From assembly GCA_017889585.1 (NCBI GenBank), contig JAGFZX010000037.1, positions 1 through 33,694 on the forward strand: a stretch of 33,694 nucleotides of DNA, in the 5' to 3' direction. The stretch comes from Bacillota bacterium (lineage in GTDB: Bacteria > Bacillota > Negativicutes > DSM-13327). A program made the position numbers and the translations under genes. A model generated the notes under the pieces. It was not told the origin of the DNA, did not search any database, and saw only the letters and a program-made list of their open reading frames with translations. Below are positions 17,658-26,263 of the stretch, one piece after another. The stretch's first letter is position 1; every line of letters begins with the position of its first letter.

Positions 17658-17687
17658 GCCAAAAACTTATAACTTCTGATTCCGTAA

Positions 17688-17732
17688 AAATCAGGCATGC
17701 ATTATTGTTATAAATAATGCATGCCTGATTTA
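17688..17732. terminator. Bidirectional terminator between upp and the GntP permease gene
   Basis: AAATCAGGCATGCATTATT and AATAATGCATGCCTGATTT form a near-perfect 19-pair stem, with T-rich sequence on both sides. It lies between convergent genes. Confidence 0.8.
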
Positions 17733-17764
17733 TTTTGAAAATCATCTTTTTGAAAAAGCTATTA

Positions 17765-19102
17765 CTACATGACCTTCGACAAAATCAGTGAACCAATTAA
17801 AGCGACTACTGAAGCAATACAAGTAGCTGCCGTATAAGTTTTAAACATATCGGTCACAGACAAACCGAAAAATTCCTTAACAATCCAGAAACCTGAATCA
17901 TTAACATGTGAAAAGCTAATTGCACCAGCACCAACTGCTACTGCAATAATGGCAGGATCCAGACCTGGATAAGCACTAAGCACAGGCATAACAATACCAA
18001 CAGCCGTCATCATCGCAACAGTTGCAGATCCCACTGAAAACCGCATAACAACCGCTACAAGCCAAGCCATAACAATAGGGTTCAAAGATAATGCTGTAAG
18101 AACTTTGGCAATTTCAGTTCCCAGACCGCTATCGATAAGCACCTTGTTGAAAGCTCCACCAGCACCAATAACTAACAAAATTCCTGCAACAGGACCAAAA
18201 CACTGATCGGTAAAGGATAGTATTTGTCCCATACCAAACCCTCTTGCCAATCCCAGTGTATAATAAGCGACAAATGTTGAAATGAGCAATGCCGTAATTG
18301 GATTACCAATGAATGCTACGAAAGGCATAAAAGAAGCATCTTTCGGAAAAGTCATATCAATGATTGTCTTAGAAACCATAATCAATAGTGGTAACAAAAT
18401 AGTGAAAAGAGTAATTCCAAATTTGGGTAACTTCTCATCTAGTGTGCGTTCTGCCTTTTTAAGATGCTCAGGCAATTGAAATTTAAACTTTTTGTCAAGT
18501 AAATTTGCCCATAGTGGACCTGCAATGATAGCAGCAGGTAAACCTACGATAATACCATACATAATCGTCTTACCGATATCAGCCTTCAGTGACGCAGCGA
18601 TAGCCATTGCTGCTGGATGCGGCGGTAAAATACAATGTACAGTAATTAACGATACCGCCATAGGAATACCGATAGCAACAACTGATAAACCAGTTTCTAT
18701 AGCCAGGCTAAATACCAACGGAATCAGTAGTACGAAACCAACTTGGAAAAACACAGGAATACCAGCAATAAAGCCAACAAACATCATAGCCCAACCAGCT
18801 TTTTGCTTACCCATGGCTTCAATCATGGTACGCGCTAACCGTTCTGCTCCTCCAGATACTTCTAGCATTTTTCCTAAAATCGTTCCAAGCCCTAAGATAG
18901 TAGCTAGAAAACCTAATGTGCTTGCCATCCCCGCTTCAATAGAACCACCAATTTTCGCAAGTGGCATGCCTGTAGCAATTCCGACAAAAAAACAAGATAC
19001 AATAAGTGTAATAAAAGCATGTAAACGAACTTTCATAATTAGGAATACGATTAGAACAATAGCTGCAAATAATACCAGTAATAAAGATGCACTAGTTCCC
19101 AT
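17765..19102 (-). CDS. GntP-family gluconate/sugar-acid:H+ symporter
   Basis: A 445-residue inner-membrane permease with about 12 helices. Family signatures seen: GLGTILGKMLEVSGGAERLA, GIPVFFQVGFVLLIPL, LPPHPAAMA, GAGGAFNKVLIDSGLG and ISFSHVNDSGFW. GntP members import gluconate, idonate, glycerate and related hydroxy acids with protons. GGGAGAG lies upstream of the ATG. It is the last gene of the catabolic cluster, 58 bases after the FGGY kinase gene, and is followed by a strong terminator. The exact acid is unknown. Confidence 0.92.
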   Translation of the reverse strand: MGTSASLLLVLFAAIVLIVFLIMKVRLHAFITLIVSCFFVGIATGMPLAKIGGSIEAGMASTLGFLATILGLGTILGKMLEVSGGAERLARTMIEAMGKQKAGWAMMFVGFIAGIPVFFQVGFVLLIPLVFSLAIETGLSVVAIGIPMAVSLITVHCILPPHPAAMAIAASLKADIGKTIMYGIIVGLPAAIIAGPLWANLLDKKFKFQLPEHLKKAERTLDEKLPKFGITLFTILLPLLIMVSKTIIDMTFPKDASFMPFVAFIGNPITALLISTFVAYYTLGLARGFGMGQILSFTDQCFGPVAGILLVIGAGGAFNKVLIDSGLGTEIAKVLTALSLNPIVMAWLVAVVMRFSVGSATVAMMTAVGIVMPVLSAYPGLDPAIIAVAVGAGAISFSHVNDSGFWIVKEFFGLSVTDMFKTYTAATCIASVVALIGSLILSKVM

Positions 19103-19160
19103 TTTCTCACTCTCCCACTTTTTTTTATAATCTACAACTTGCTATAAGATCTAATATTGT

Positions 19161-20672
19161 TTACAAGACCTCATTAAACAAATTGTACACCCCACCCTGA
19201 TTGATACTCTTATAAAGTTCATCTTTCCTGATGTGCAATTTTTCGTATTTTTCATTATTTTTAGCATCTGGCTGATATACAAGAGGATCAGTGGCACTAA
19301 TTTTCTTGAATGCCGCCTCATAATCTGTATATATCCCCATAGTAACCCCTGCACTCATCAACGCCCCTAATGAAGAAGCTTCATTATTGTCATAGCGGAT
19401 AATCATCTTGTTAAACGCATCGCTTTGTATTTGATTAAAGAGTCCAAGAGTAGTCAATCCCCCTGCTACACTCACCATAGAAATTTTGCCAATAAGATTC
19501 TCAATCAGCGCAAGATTACTTTTAACTTCTAAGGTAATACCTTCTAAAATTGCTCTTGTAAAATCACATCTCTTATTCGCCAAGGATACATTAAAGAACA
19601 TACCCTTCGCCAATGGATTCCAGTAAGGAGCAGCACTGCCCTCAAAATGCGGCAGCATCATGAGACCGTTAGAACCTACAGGAGACTGAGCAGCTTCCTC
19701 ATTCATCAAGTCATAAGCATTTTCACCAGCAGGATAAAATTCTTCTCTAAACCACCTGTGAATCGCACCACTATTAAAAATTCCAGCTTCAACGATCCAC
19801 TTACCAGGAATGGCTGATGCGCTGCAAAGAGTTCTGCAGTCCTTATCAAATTGAGGCTTTTCAGAATGTGCAATCGCAAAAGAACCTGTCCCTGTATTTG
19901 CTTCTGCATCGCCAGCCTTAAGCACATTTAGAGCCAATGCCGCACATTGCTGATCACCACCGCCAATGATAACGGGTATGCCAGAAGGAATTCCTGCAAG
20001 TTCTGCTATTTCATTAGTCAAAGATCCAGCGACAGATCCTGGCGGAACTAGTTCTGGCAATAAATCTACAGAAATTCCCGTATGCCGCAGCATATCTTCA
20101 TCCCACTGAAAATCACTGATATTCATCAGCATTGTTCTGCAGGCCTGTGACCAATCTGTAACAAACTTATTTGTCAATAAATAAATAACATAATCCTGCA
20201 CGCCAAGCATTTTATGTGTTTGCTTAAATATTTCAGGCTCATTATCTCTTAGCCACATCATTTTGGGTACAGAGAAATATGGATTTAACCGCAAGCCAGT
20301 CCGAATATACATAGCACGTAAACCCAAATGCTGAGAAAGTTGATCGCATTGTTCAACACTTCTTTTATCCTGCCACATGAGTGCTTTATGCAAAGGTTCT
20401 CCCTCACGATTAACAGGTATAACAGAAGCACGTTGGGAAGTAACACTAATCGCATCTACATCAATTTTTTTATCATGTACAAATTTCCCTGTTTCTTTAA
20501 AAGTATATAACAAAGCATCTTTCCAAGTAAAAGCACTTTGTTCCACCCGATTATTGCCAAGAACTTCTGAATGATATTCTTGAGAAGAACGAAATAAGAG
20601 TCCGCCAGAACTATTATAGAGCATTACTTTTAAACTTGATGTTCCTACATCAACAACTAAAACATGTTCCAT
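19161..20672 (-). CDS. FGGY-family carbohydrate kinase
   Basis: A 503-residue sugar kinase of gluconokinase/xylulokinase type. The ATPase phosphate-binding motif VVDVGTSSLKVMLY is at residues 6-19. The catalytic-base motif GGGDQQCAA has Asp240. The second domain has TGTGSFAIAH, AAPYWNPLAKGMFF, EGITLEVKSNL and VAGGLTTLGLFNQI. Substrate specificity cannot be assigned; next to GntP, a dehydrogenase and an aldolase, it probably phosphorylates a sugar acid or ketose intermediate (inference). GGAGG lies 7 bases upstream of the ATG. The 99-base gap to the aldolase holds a hairpin and a palindrome. Confidence 0.9.
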   Translation of the reverse strand: MEHVLVVDVGTSSLKVMLYNSSGGLLFRSSQEYHSEVLGNNRVEQSAFTWKDALLYTFKETGKFVHDKKIDVDAISVTSQRASVIPVNREGEPLHKALMWQDKRSVEQCDQLSQHLGLRAMYIRTGLRLNPYFSVPKMMWLRDNEPEIFKQTHKMLGVQDYVIYLLTNKFVTDWSQACRTMLMNISDFQWDEDMLRHTGISVDLLPELVPPGSVAGSLTNEIAELAGIPSGIPVIIGGGDQQCAALALNVLKAGDAEANTGTGSFAIAHSEKPQFDKDCRTLCSASAIPGKWIVEAGIFNSGAIHRWFREEFYPAGENAYDLMNEEAAQSPVGSNGLMMLPHFEGSAAPYWNPLAKGMFFNVSLANKRCDFTRAILEGITLEVKSNLALIENLIGKISMVSVAGGLTTLGLFNQIQSDAFNKMIIRYDNNEASSLGALMSAGVTMGIYTDYEAAFKKISATDPLVYQPDAKNNEKYEKLHIRKDELYKSINQGGVYNLFNEVL

Positions 20673-20689
20673 TATTACTTCCTCCGTCT

Positions 20690-20699
20690 AACGATCGTT
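20690..20699. promoter_or_regulatory. Palindrome AACGATCGTT upstream of the kinase gene
   Basis: A perfect 10-bp dyad extended imperfectly (TAACGAtcgttgTCGTTA), overlapping the region just upstream of the kinase ribosome site. Candidate operator for an internal promoter; the regulator is unknown. Confidence 0.3.
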
Positions 20700-20729
20700 G
20701 TCGTTAAATTTAGAATATTTTACCTATTA

Positions 20730-20764
20730 GAGGAGCATGATTGCTGTTGACAATCATGTTCCTC
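20730..20764 (-). promoter_or_regulatory. Intercistronic hairpin between aldolase and kinase genes
   Basis: Minus strand GAGGAACATGATTG and CAATCATGCTCCTC pair with one mismatch around a short loop. No T-run follows (TAATAGG), so an mRNA-processing or stability element, or partial attenuator, is more likely than a full terminator. Confidence 0.6.
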
Positions 20765-20771
20765 CTTTAAA

Positions 20772-21605
20772 TTATGCGTTTTTAAACATTGTCATATATT
20801 TTTTTACAACATCTTTGACATAGCCGACCTCACGTAATGAGATCTCTGATAAATGACATTTCTTTGCAGCTAATAATTCTTGCACTTTATCCACTGTATA
20901 TACGGAAATTTCAGTATTTACGTTAATTTTACAAATACCTGTTCTAATACATGTCTTAACAACATCTTCAGGTGTACCAGATCCGCCATGCAAAACTAAT
21001 GGAATATCAACAACTGCTGCAATTTGCTCCAAAATGCCTACATCAATACGCGGTGTTCCTTTATACATTCCATGAACTGTTCCAATGGAAACAGCCAATG
21101 CATCAACACCTGTTTCATCAACAAACCGTTTAGCCTCTGCTGGATTGGTATAGATTTGCTCAGCATCTTCTTCGTTGGAGAATTCACCCTTGGCTAATGC
21201 ACCAAGTTCAGCCTCCACACTGACACCAACAGCGTGAGCAATCTTAACAATCTCAGCTGTTTGTCTAATGTTTTCTTCATAAGGAAGATGGGAACCATCA
21301 AACATAACCGAAGTAAAACCAGCGCGAATGGCTTTGACAATATTAGCATAGGATTTGCAGTGATCAAGATGAAGGACAATTGGTACATTAACTTTGCTCG
21401 CCATTGTGCGAACAAGAGCAGATATCTCTTCAACAGTCATGTTCACCAAATAATTTTCGCCAAAGGCAACAATCGTTGGTAAATTCATTTCTTGACCAGA
21501 CTCAATTACGCCACGTACAGTTTCATAGTTGTATACATTAAATGAACCAACAGCATATTTACCCTTACGTGCCTCATTAAGCACGGTAGCAAGATTGGTC
21601 ATCAT
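20772..21605 (-). CDS. Class II (zinc) fructose-bisphosphate/tagatose-type aldolase
   Basis: A 277-residue FbaA/GatY/KbaY-family enzyme that cleaves a phosphorylated ketose, or makes the reverse bond, through DHAP or a related enolate. Seen: GSFNVYNYET (20-29), LHLDHCKS with Asp81 and metal ligand His82, FDGSHLPYEEN, VEAELG, GTVHGMY with His178, and LHGGSG with His206. The ATG at 21605 overlaps the dehydrogenase stop (ATGA), so translation is coupled. The exact substrate is unknown; the context of GntP and a hydroxyacid dehydrogenase argues for a sugar-acid route rather than central glycolysis. Confidence 0.9.
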   Translation of the reverse strand: MMTNLATVLNEARKGKYAVGSFNVYNYETVRGVIESGQEMNLPTIVAFGENYLVNMTVEEISALVRTMASKVNVPIVLHLDHCKSYANIVKAIRAGFTSVMFDGSHLPYEENIRQTAEIVKIAHAVGVSVEAELGALAKGEFSNEEDAEQIYTNPAEAKRFVDETGVDALAVSIGTVHGMYKGTPRIDVGILEQIAAVVDIPLVLHGGSGTPEDVVKTCIRTGICKINVNTEISVYTVDKVQELLAAKKCHLSEISLREVGYVKDVVKKYMTMFKNA

Positions 21606-22696
21606 TTTTGAACACCTGCCAACCAAGCTTTAAATTCTGGATTTTCCAGCACCTCAGGATTTTTAATGAAACGAGCTTTTTGACCAGTCAGGAATTTATT
21701 GATATCTTCAAATAAAAGTTCTGGTGAACGAGTCAATGCCTCTCTAGTTGTTCCAGCAATGTGAGTTGTAAGTGTTACATTATCAAGCTGCAAGAATTCA
21801 CTTTCTGCTTCAATCGGTTCAGTAGTAAATACATCTAACGCTGCACCAGCAATTTTATTTGCTTTGAGAGCATTAACTAAAGCTTTTTGATCCACTAGTC
21901 CTGCACGAGCAGTATTAATCAGGTATGCAGTAGGCTTCATTAAGTTAAGTTCAGCTTCCCCTACCATATTTTTAGTGGCTTCGCTCATCCGAGCATGCAT
22001 GGAGATAAAATCACTTTGTTTAAACAATTCTTCTTTAGTAACAGGAGTTGCACCCGCTTCACGGACGGCTTCATCACTTAAGAATGGATCAAATACTAAA
22101 GTATTCACACCAAAGCCAGAAAGTTTTTGCGCAACCAAGCGACCAATATAACCAAAGCCGACAAGGCCAATATTTTTACCTTTTAATTCAGGAACCCATG
22201 ATGAATTGGAGAATGTTTTGCGCCATTGGCCATTTTTAATAGAATTATGTGCTCTCGCAATGTTACGGCATTCAGACAGCATCATACCTACAGTAAAATC
22301 AGATACAGCTTCTGCATTACGGCCTTCGATATTGAACACAAGCACTCCGCGACGAGTGGCTTCTGCTAAATTAACATTTTCTAGTCCAGCGCGAGCTACA
22401 CCAGCAATGCGTAGTTTAGGCATAGCTGCCATTACTTTTGAAGAAATAGGCACAAACAATCCTGCCAGCATTTCTACATCACTGCCGCTATCAAGAATCA
22501 GTTGATCCACAACCTCAATCTCAGGTCCAAATTTTTCTACTTCCAGACGACGATTTTGCAATTTACCCCAATCTGTTTCCCAATTTCCAACTTTAAGATC
22601 CCCTAAGAATTGTTCCACATTATTGTGAGCCGCAGCTTCAAAAGCATCTCCCATAATCATTGGATCTCCAAGTACTATCGTGTTAATTTTATTCAT
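21602..22696 (-). CDS. D-2-hydroxyacid dehydrogenase (phosphoglycerate dehydrogenase-like)
   Basis: A 364-residue NAD(P)-dependent oxidoreductase. Rossmann motif GLVGFGYIG (177-185). Catalytic Arg264 (NTARAG), Glu293 (TTEPI) and His312 (THIAGTT) are in the expected order. It lacks the C-terminal ACT domain of SerA-type phosphoglycerate dehydrogenases. AAAGGAGGA lies upstream of the ATG. It is 56 bases downstream of an rpiR gene and overlaps the aldolase gene, so it belongs to the same operon. Probable role: interconversion of a 2-hydroxy acid and a 2-keto acid in sugar-acid breakdown. Confidence 0.9.
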   Translation of the reverse strand: MNKINTIVLGDPMIMGDAFEAAAHNNVEQFLGDLKVGNWETDWGKLQNRRLEVEKFGPEIEVVDQLILDSGSDVEMLAGLFVPISSKVMAAMPKLRIAGVARAGLENVNLAEATRRGVLVFNIEGRNAEAVSDFTVGMMLSECRNIARAHNSIKNGQWRKTFSNSSWVPELKGKNIGLVGFGYIGRLVAQKLSGFGVNTLVFDPFLSDEAVREAGATPVTKEELFKQSDFISMHARMSEATKNMVGEAELNLMKPTAYLINTARAGLVDQKALVNALKANKIAGAALDVFTTEPIEAESEFLQLDNVTLTTHIAGTTREALTRSPELLFEDINKFLTGQKARFIKNPEVLENPEFKAWLAGVQK

Positions 22697-22724
22697 GATT
22701 ATCCTCCTTTATTTTGGACAAATG

Positions 22725-22736
22725 ACAAATGCATTT
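22725..22736. promoter_or_regulatory. Perfect palindrome CAAATGCATTTG upstream of the dehydrogenase gene
   Basis: A 12-bp perfect dyad between the rpiR stop and the dehydrogenase ribosome site, with an adjoining direct echo (ATGACAAATG). Candidate operator for the RpiR-type regulators, unproven. Confidence 0.35.
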
Positions 22737-22752
22737 GCATGACTAATGATTG

Positions 22753-23598
22753 TTATATTTTTTTTGCGGCAACAGCAAGCCGTGATTTGTTAAGACTTCT
22801 CACTGCTGATCTGCCTAGTTTTACTACAATTGACACATAGAGCATATCAATGATAACCAACTGTAAAATCCTTGATGCCATGGCATCTGAACGAAATTTA
22901 GTTTCATTGGACGAGCTGAGGAGTACATAATCTGCCACCTTTGTTACTGAGGAATGCTGATAACTAGTTAATGCTACAATATGTGCATGGGTTTCTTGCG
23001 CCAATTCCACAGCTTCTAGCATATCCCGGCTCTCACCAGAATGAGTAATGGCTATAACAGTGGTATTTTTGGTTGCATGAGCACACCCTATATTCATTAA
23101 ATGATTATCTGTAAAAGCAGCTACATCTATACCTAATCGTAAAAACTTATGGAAAGCGTCCATGGCAACTGCCCCTGATGCTCCTAGCCCGCATATCAAA
23201 ACTTTATCACTGTTTATTATTAAATCAACAACTCGCTCTAATACTCTCCCATCAATAAGCTGGTTTAAATCCTGCAAAGAATTCACCGTAGATAAAATTA
23301 CTTTTTCCCTAATTTGCTCCGCGGAGTCCTCTTTTGTAATTTCTTCGTAAACACCTTGTACAGATTGTTCCGTAATTTCTTGAGCCATCCTCACCCGGAA
23401 AACTTGATAAGATTTAAACCCTAGTTTGTGCAGAAATCGTACAACAGTCGTTTCGCTGGTATTACACTTTTCGGCAAGATCAGTGATTGACAAAAGAATC
23501 ACTTGTTCAGAATTATTTAAAATAAAATCGGCGACTTGTTTCTGTGTTGGTGATAATGTATTGTATTTTGTTCTAATATCAGTAAATAAACTTTGCAT
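22753..23598 (-). CDS. RpiR/MurR-family transcriptional regulator, copy A
   Basis: A 281-residue regulator with an N-terminal HTH_6 domain (about 1-77; ADFILNNSEQ, CNTSETTVVRFLHKLGFKSY) and a C-terminal SIS sugar-phosphate domain (about 120-255; ICGLGASGAVAMDA, ITHSGESRD). RpiR proteins sense phosphosugars or acid-sugar intermediates. It sits 56 bases upstream of the catabolic genes, so it is the likely local regulator. It is about 89% identical to copy B; the first ~110 residues differ at only two positions, so both should bind nearly the same DNA. AAGGGAG lies 8 bases upstream of the ATG. Confidence 0.92.
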   Translation of the reverse strand: MQSLFTDIRTKYNTLSPTQKQVADFILNNSEQVILLSITDLAEKCNTSETTVVRFLHKLGFKSYQVFRVRMAQEITEQSVQGVYEEITKEDSAEQIREKVILSTVNSLQDLNQLIDGRVLERVVDLIINSDKVLICGLGASGAVAMDAFHKFLRLGIDVAAFTDNHLMNIGCAHATKNTTVIAITHSGESRDMLEAVELAQETHAHIVALTSYQHSSVTKVADYVLLSSSNETKFRSDAMASRILQLVIIDMLYVSIVVKLGRSAVRSLNKSRLAVAAKKI

Positions 23599-23673
23599 GT
23601 AAAATCTCCCTTATAGTCGTTGTTTTTTTACTACGATCAACTGATGGGAGTTTTTTTTTACCTCCTGGATGAC

Positions 23674-23684
23674 TATTTCGACAT
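23674..23684 (-). promoter_or_regulatory. Shared leader box upstream of rpiR copy A
   Basis: Minus strand ATGTCGAAATA within a TTTATAAC...CGAAATAG context, 75 bases before the start. Related boxes occur 71 and 78 bases before the chemoreceptor-DctP gene and rpiR copy B. Function unknown: promoter, operator or mRNA element. Confidence 0.5.
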
Positions 23685-23813
23685 CAAGTTATAAACTCCT
23701 TCTTTAATTTTCTGTTTTTTAAAAAAAGTTTCATTTATTTTTAAAATTACATTTTTAAAATAAACGAGGTAGTCAAGCTCAGTGATTATTAAAAACAAAA
23801 GCCAATTAAACTA

Positions 23814-26012
23814 TCATTTCCCTATTTCTTTTAAAAGATCTTCTAATAAAACTTGAACTTGCTTTTGATGCTTATCAAATACAGGTCTTACTGCCCTTTG
23901 AATTCGTTCTAATTCCCCATTGGATATTTTAGTAATCTTCATTCCATTTCTTTCGAGATCAGCTACAATATTCTTACTGATTTTACGATTAATCTCTGTC
24001 GTATATAAAGCACTTTCTTTCGCTACTTCTGTCAAAATAATCTGATCATCCTTAGGAATTTTATCCCAAAGGACTTTAGAATATATCATTACAAAAGGTG
24101 TATAGACATGATGACTCAAGGTTAAAAACTTTTGAACAAGATTGAAATTACTACTTTGGATGGTTGATAAAGGATTTTCCTGTCCATCGACAACTTTCTG
24201 ATTCAGAGCATAGTACAATTGCCCAAAGGGAATCGGCACGGCTTCAGCACCCAATTGGGAAAAAGTATCAACATGGATTGGGTTGACCATTGTCCTAATC
24301 TTGAGCCCCTTAAAATCTTCCAAACAACTTATTTCGTGACATGAGTTCGTTAAATCTCTAAAACCGTTCTCAGCCAATGCAAGTCCATGAAAGCCATATT
24401 TGTCAAGTTCAGATAAAATTTTCCCCGCAAATGGCCCTTTGATAATTTTATCCACATCACGTTCATCTTTAAACAAAAATGGAAAATCAAATAATAATAA
24501 TTCTTTGGCAACTGCCGTAATTGGTGTTGAGGACATGAAAGTCATCTCAATAAGACCATTTTTTATTTTATCCAGCATTTCATTATCTTCACCTAATTGG
24601 GCACTATGAAATATTTTCAGTTCATACCTTCCATTTGTCTTACGCTCTAACAGTTCAGCAAATTTCTTCATTCCTAAATAAGATGGTGATGATTCAGAAA
24701 GACTAAAAGCCACCCGAATTATTTTTTTCTCAGACAATTTAAAGCCCATGACCGTTTGTTGAAGTTCACCAGCTAATTTGGACAGCCCCTTAGCACTATT
24801 CGCAATTTCATCAATGGATGCACTGACCTCTTCTGTACTCGCAGCTGTTGTTTCAATGGCCATTGCAGATTGTTCAGATACAGTCGCGACATGAAAAATT
24901 GATTCCTTTAGCTGCAATGTAAAATCGGTTTGCTCATCGGCCATTGTAGCTACATCCTTAATTCCATTTCGGGCAGGTGCTACACAGAGCGTAATTTCAC
25001 TAAATCGTTTATCCGCATCCTTGATCGCTATTACACTTTCATTCATCTCAATAGAAGTAGTACGAAATGCTTCCACTACCAAATTCACATCAAGGGCCAT
25101 TCCATCGATTATAGTACCAATTTTGCGTGCAGCATCTCGGGACTGCTCCGCTAACTTGCGCACCTCGTCTGCTACAACTGCAAAACCTCTACCTTGTTCT
25201 CCTGCCCTCGCAGCCTCAATAGCTGCATTGAGTGCTAATAAATTGGTTTGACTGGTAATTGAATCTATCATCGTTAGTATGTCCATCACTTGACTGGATT
25301 TTACTCCCAAGCTTTCAACTAACCCAACATTATCCTGCATATTTGATGCAATTTTTGCTATAGTTAAAGTAGCCCCATGAACAGAGGACTGACCATTATC
25401 AGCGACCTCATGAATCTCTGCTACATTTTGATCAATATCTTTAATTTTATGAGCCGTTGTTTTTACAAGCTCAAAGACATTCTCCGAATTACCTGCGACT
25501 TTTTGAGCCATCTTTCCGATTTCTTGTGAACCACCAGCAAATTCGACCGTACTTTGCGCAATGCTTCCAACTGCAACTTTGGCTTCAGTTGTAACATTAG
25601 CCAGAGTAACACTTGCTGTTGAAAAAGTTTCCACTTCAGCATTTATTTTATTTAAAAGCATACGCAATTTTGCAATTGTATTATTAAATGCTTCAGCCAA
25701 TTGACCAAACTCATCTGTATACGGATAGTTCATTTTTACAGTAAGATCCCCAGCTCCCATTTGCAAAAGCTGATTTTTCATATCCTTTAGAGGTTGGACT
25801 GCCTTTTTTAGCAATACAAAAAAAATTGTTCCACTAATCAGTTGAATGATTATCAATAAACAAAGACTACTCCAGATAATATCCCCCATTGCTCCATGCT
25901 GCAAGTCATTGGTTGGTAGCAACAAAGTATGCATCATCCCTACCATAGACGCTATATTGGATATTAATATGATAGTCATAATCATCATTAAAATTCTTTT
26001 CTGAATATTCAT
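23814..26012 (-). CDS. Chemoreceptor (MCP) fused to a C-terminal TRAP DctP solute-binding domain
   Basis: A 732-residue chimera. Two membrane helices (about 7-31 and 45-68) flank only ~14 extracytoplasmic residues, so there is no usual outer sensor domain. HAMP follows (about 66-120), then an MCP signalling hairpin with its tip near 251-291 ([33 protein letters not shown]). It ends near residue 425. After a linker of a few residues comes a full DctP domain (about 431-730). That domain has [33 protein letters not shown] with the carboxylate-binding Arg573, [17 protein letters not shown] and [12 protein letters not shown]. DctP has no signal peptide and no preceding membrane helix, so it should be cytoplasmic. 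No TRAP permease genes are nearby. Start ATG 26012 with GGGGG upstream. Proposed role: sensor of an internal carboxylate. Confidence 0.9.
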   Translation of the reverse strand: MNIQKRILMMIMTIILISNIASMVGMMHTLLLPTNDLQHGAMGDIIWSSLCLLIIIQLISGTIFFVLLKKAVQPLKDMKNQLLQMGAGDLTVKMNYPYTDEFGQLAEAFNNTIAKLRMLLNKINAEVETFSTASVTLANVTTEAKVAVGSIAQSTVEFAGGSQEIGKMAQKVAGNSENVFELVKTTAHKIKDIDQNVAEIHEVADNGQSSVHGATLTIAKIASNMQDNVGLVESLGVKSSQVMDILTMIDSITSQTNLLALNAAIEAARAGEQGRGFAVVADEVRKLAEQSRDAARKIGTIIDGMALDVNLVVEAFRTTSIEMNESVIAIKDADKRFSEITLCVAPARNGIKDVATMADEQTDFTLQLKESIFHVATVSEQSAMAIETTAASTEEVSASIDEIANSAKGLSKLAGELQQTVMGFKLSEKKIIRVAFSLSESSPSYLGMKKFAELLERKTNGRYELKIFHSAQLGEDNEMLDKIKNGLIEMTFMSSTPITAVAKELLLFDFPFLFKDERDVDKIIKGPFAGKILSELDKYGFHGLALAENGFRDLTNSCHEISCLEDFKGLKIRTMVNPIHVDTFSQLGAEAVPIPFGQLYYALNQKVVDGQENPLSTIQSSNFNLVQKFLTLSHHVYTPFVMIYSKVLWDKIPKDDQIILTEVAKESALYTTEINRKISKNIVADLERNGMKITKISNGELERIQRAVRPVFDKHQKQVQVLLEDLLKEIGK

Positions 26013-26083
26013 CCGGCAGCCCCCTTCTGTTGTTTTTTTACTCCTAAATGCTCCTTTCAGTTTATTTTTACCTACCGCATCAA

Positions 26084-26095
26084 TATTTCGTCATA
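26084..26095 (-). promoter_or_regulatory. Shared leader box upstream of the MCP-DctP gene
   Basis: Minus strand TATGACGAAATA, preceded by AGGAGGAATTATAAAACA and followed about 45 bases later by GAGTAAAAAAACAACAG. Both blocks recur in the rpiR copy A leader, and the first also in the copy B leader. Confidence 0.5.
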
Positions 26096-26162
26096 TGTTT
26101 TATAATTCCTCCTTAATAAATCACTTTTTAATTTATTTTAAATATTGCAACTATTTAAAATA

Positions 26163-26200
26163 AAAAAGTAAAACTCCCACTTATAAAAGCAGGAGTTTTA
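26163..26200 (-). terminator. Terminator after rpiR copy B
   Basis: Minus strand AAAACTCC ... GGGAGTTTT stem followed by ACTTTTTTATTTT. It separates rpiR copy B from the chemoreceptor gene, so these are independent transcripts. Confidence 0.85.
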
Positions 26201-26263
26201 GAATTGATTGACAGTATAAACTTTTCAAAATGATCTATTTCTATTTGCCAAATACAATTAGAA

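Noticed and set aside
23814..26012. Two separate genes (MCP and DctP) merged by a lost stop
   Set aside because: The frame is continuous, there is no ribosome site or start with a signal peptide before the DctP part, and the linker is short and in register, so a real fusion is preferred, pending read-level confirmation.
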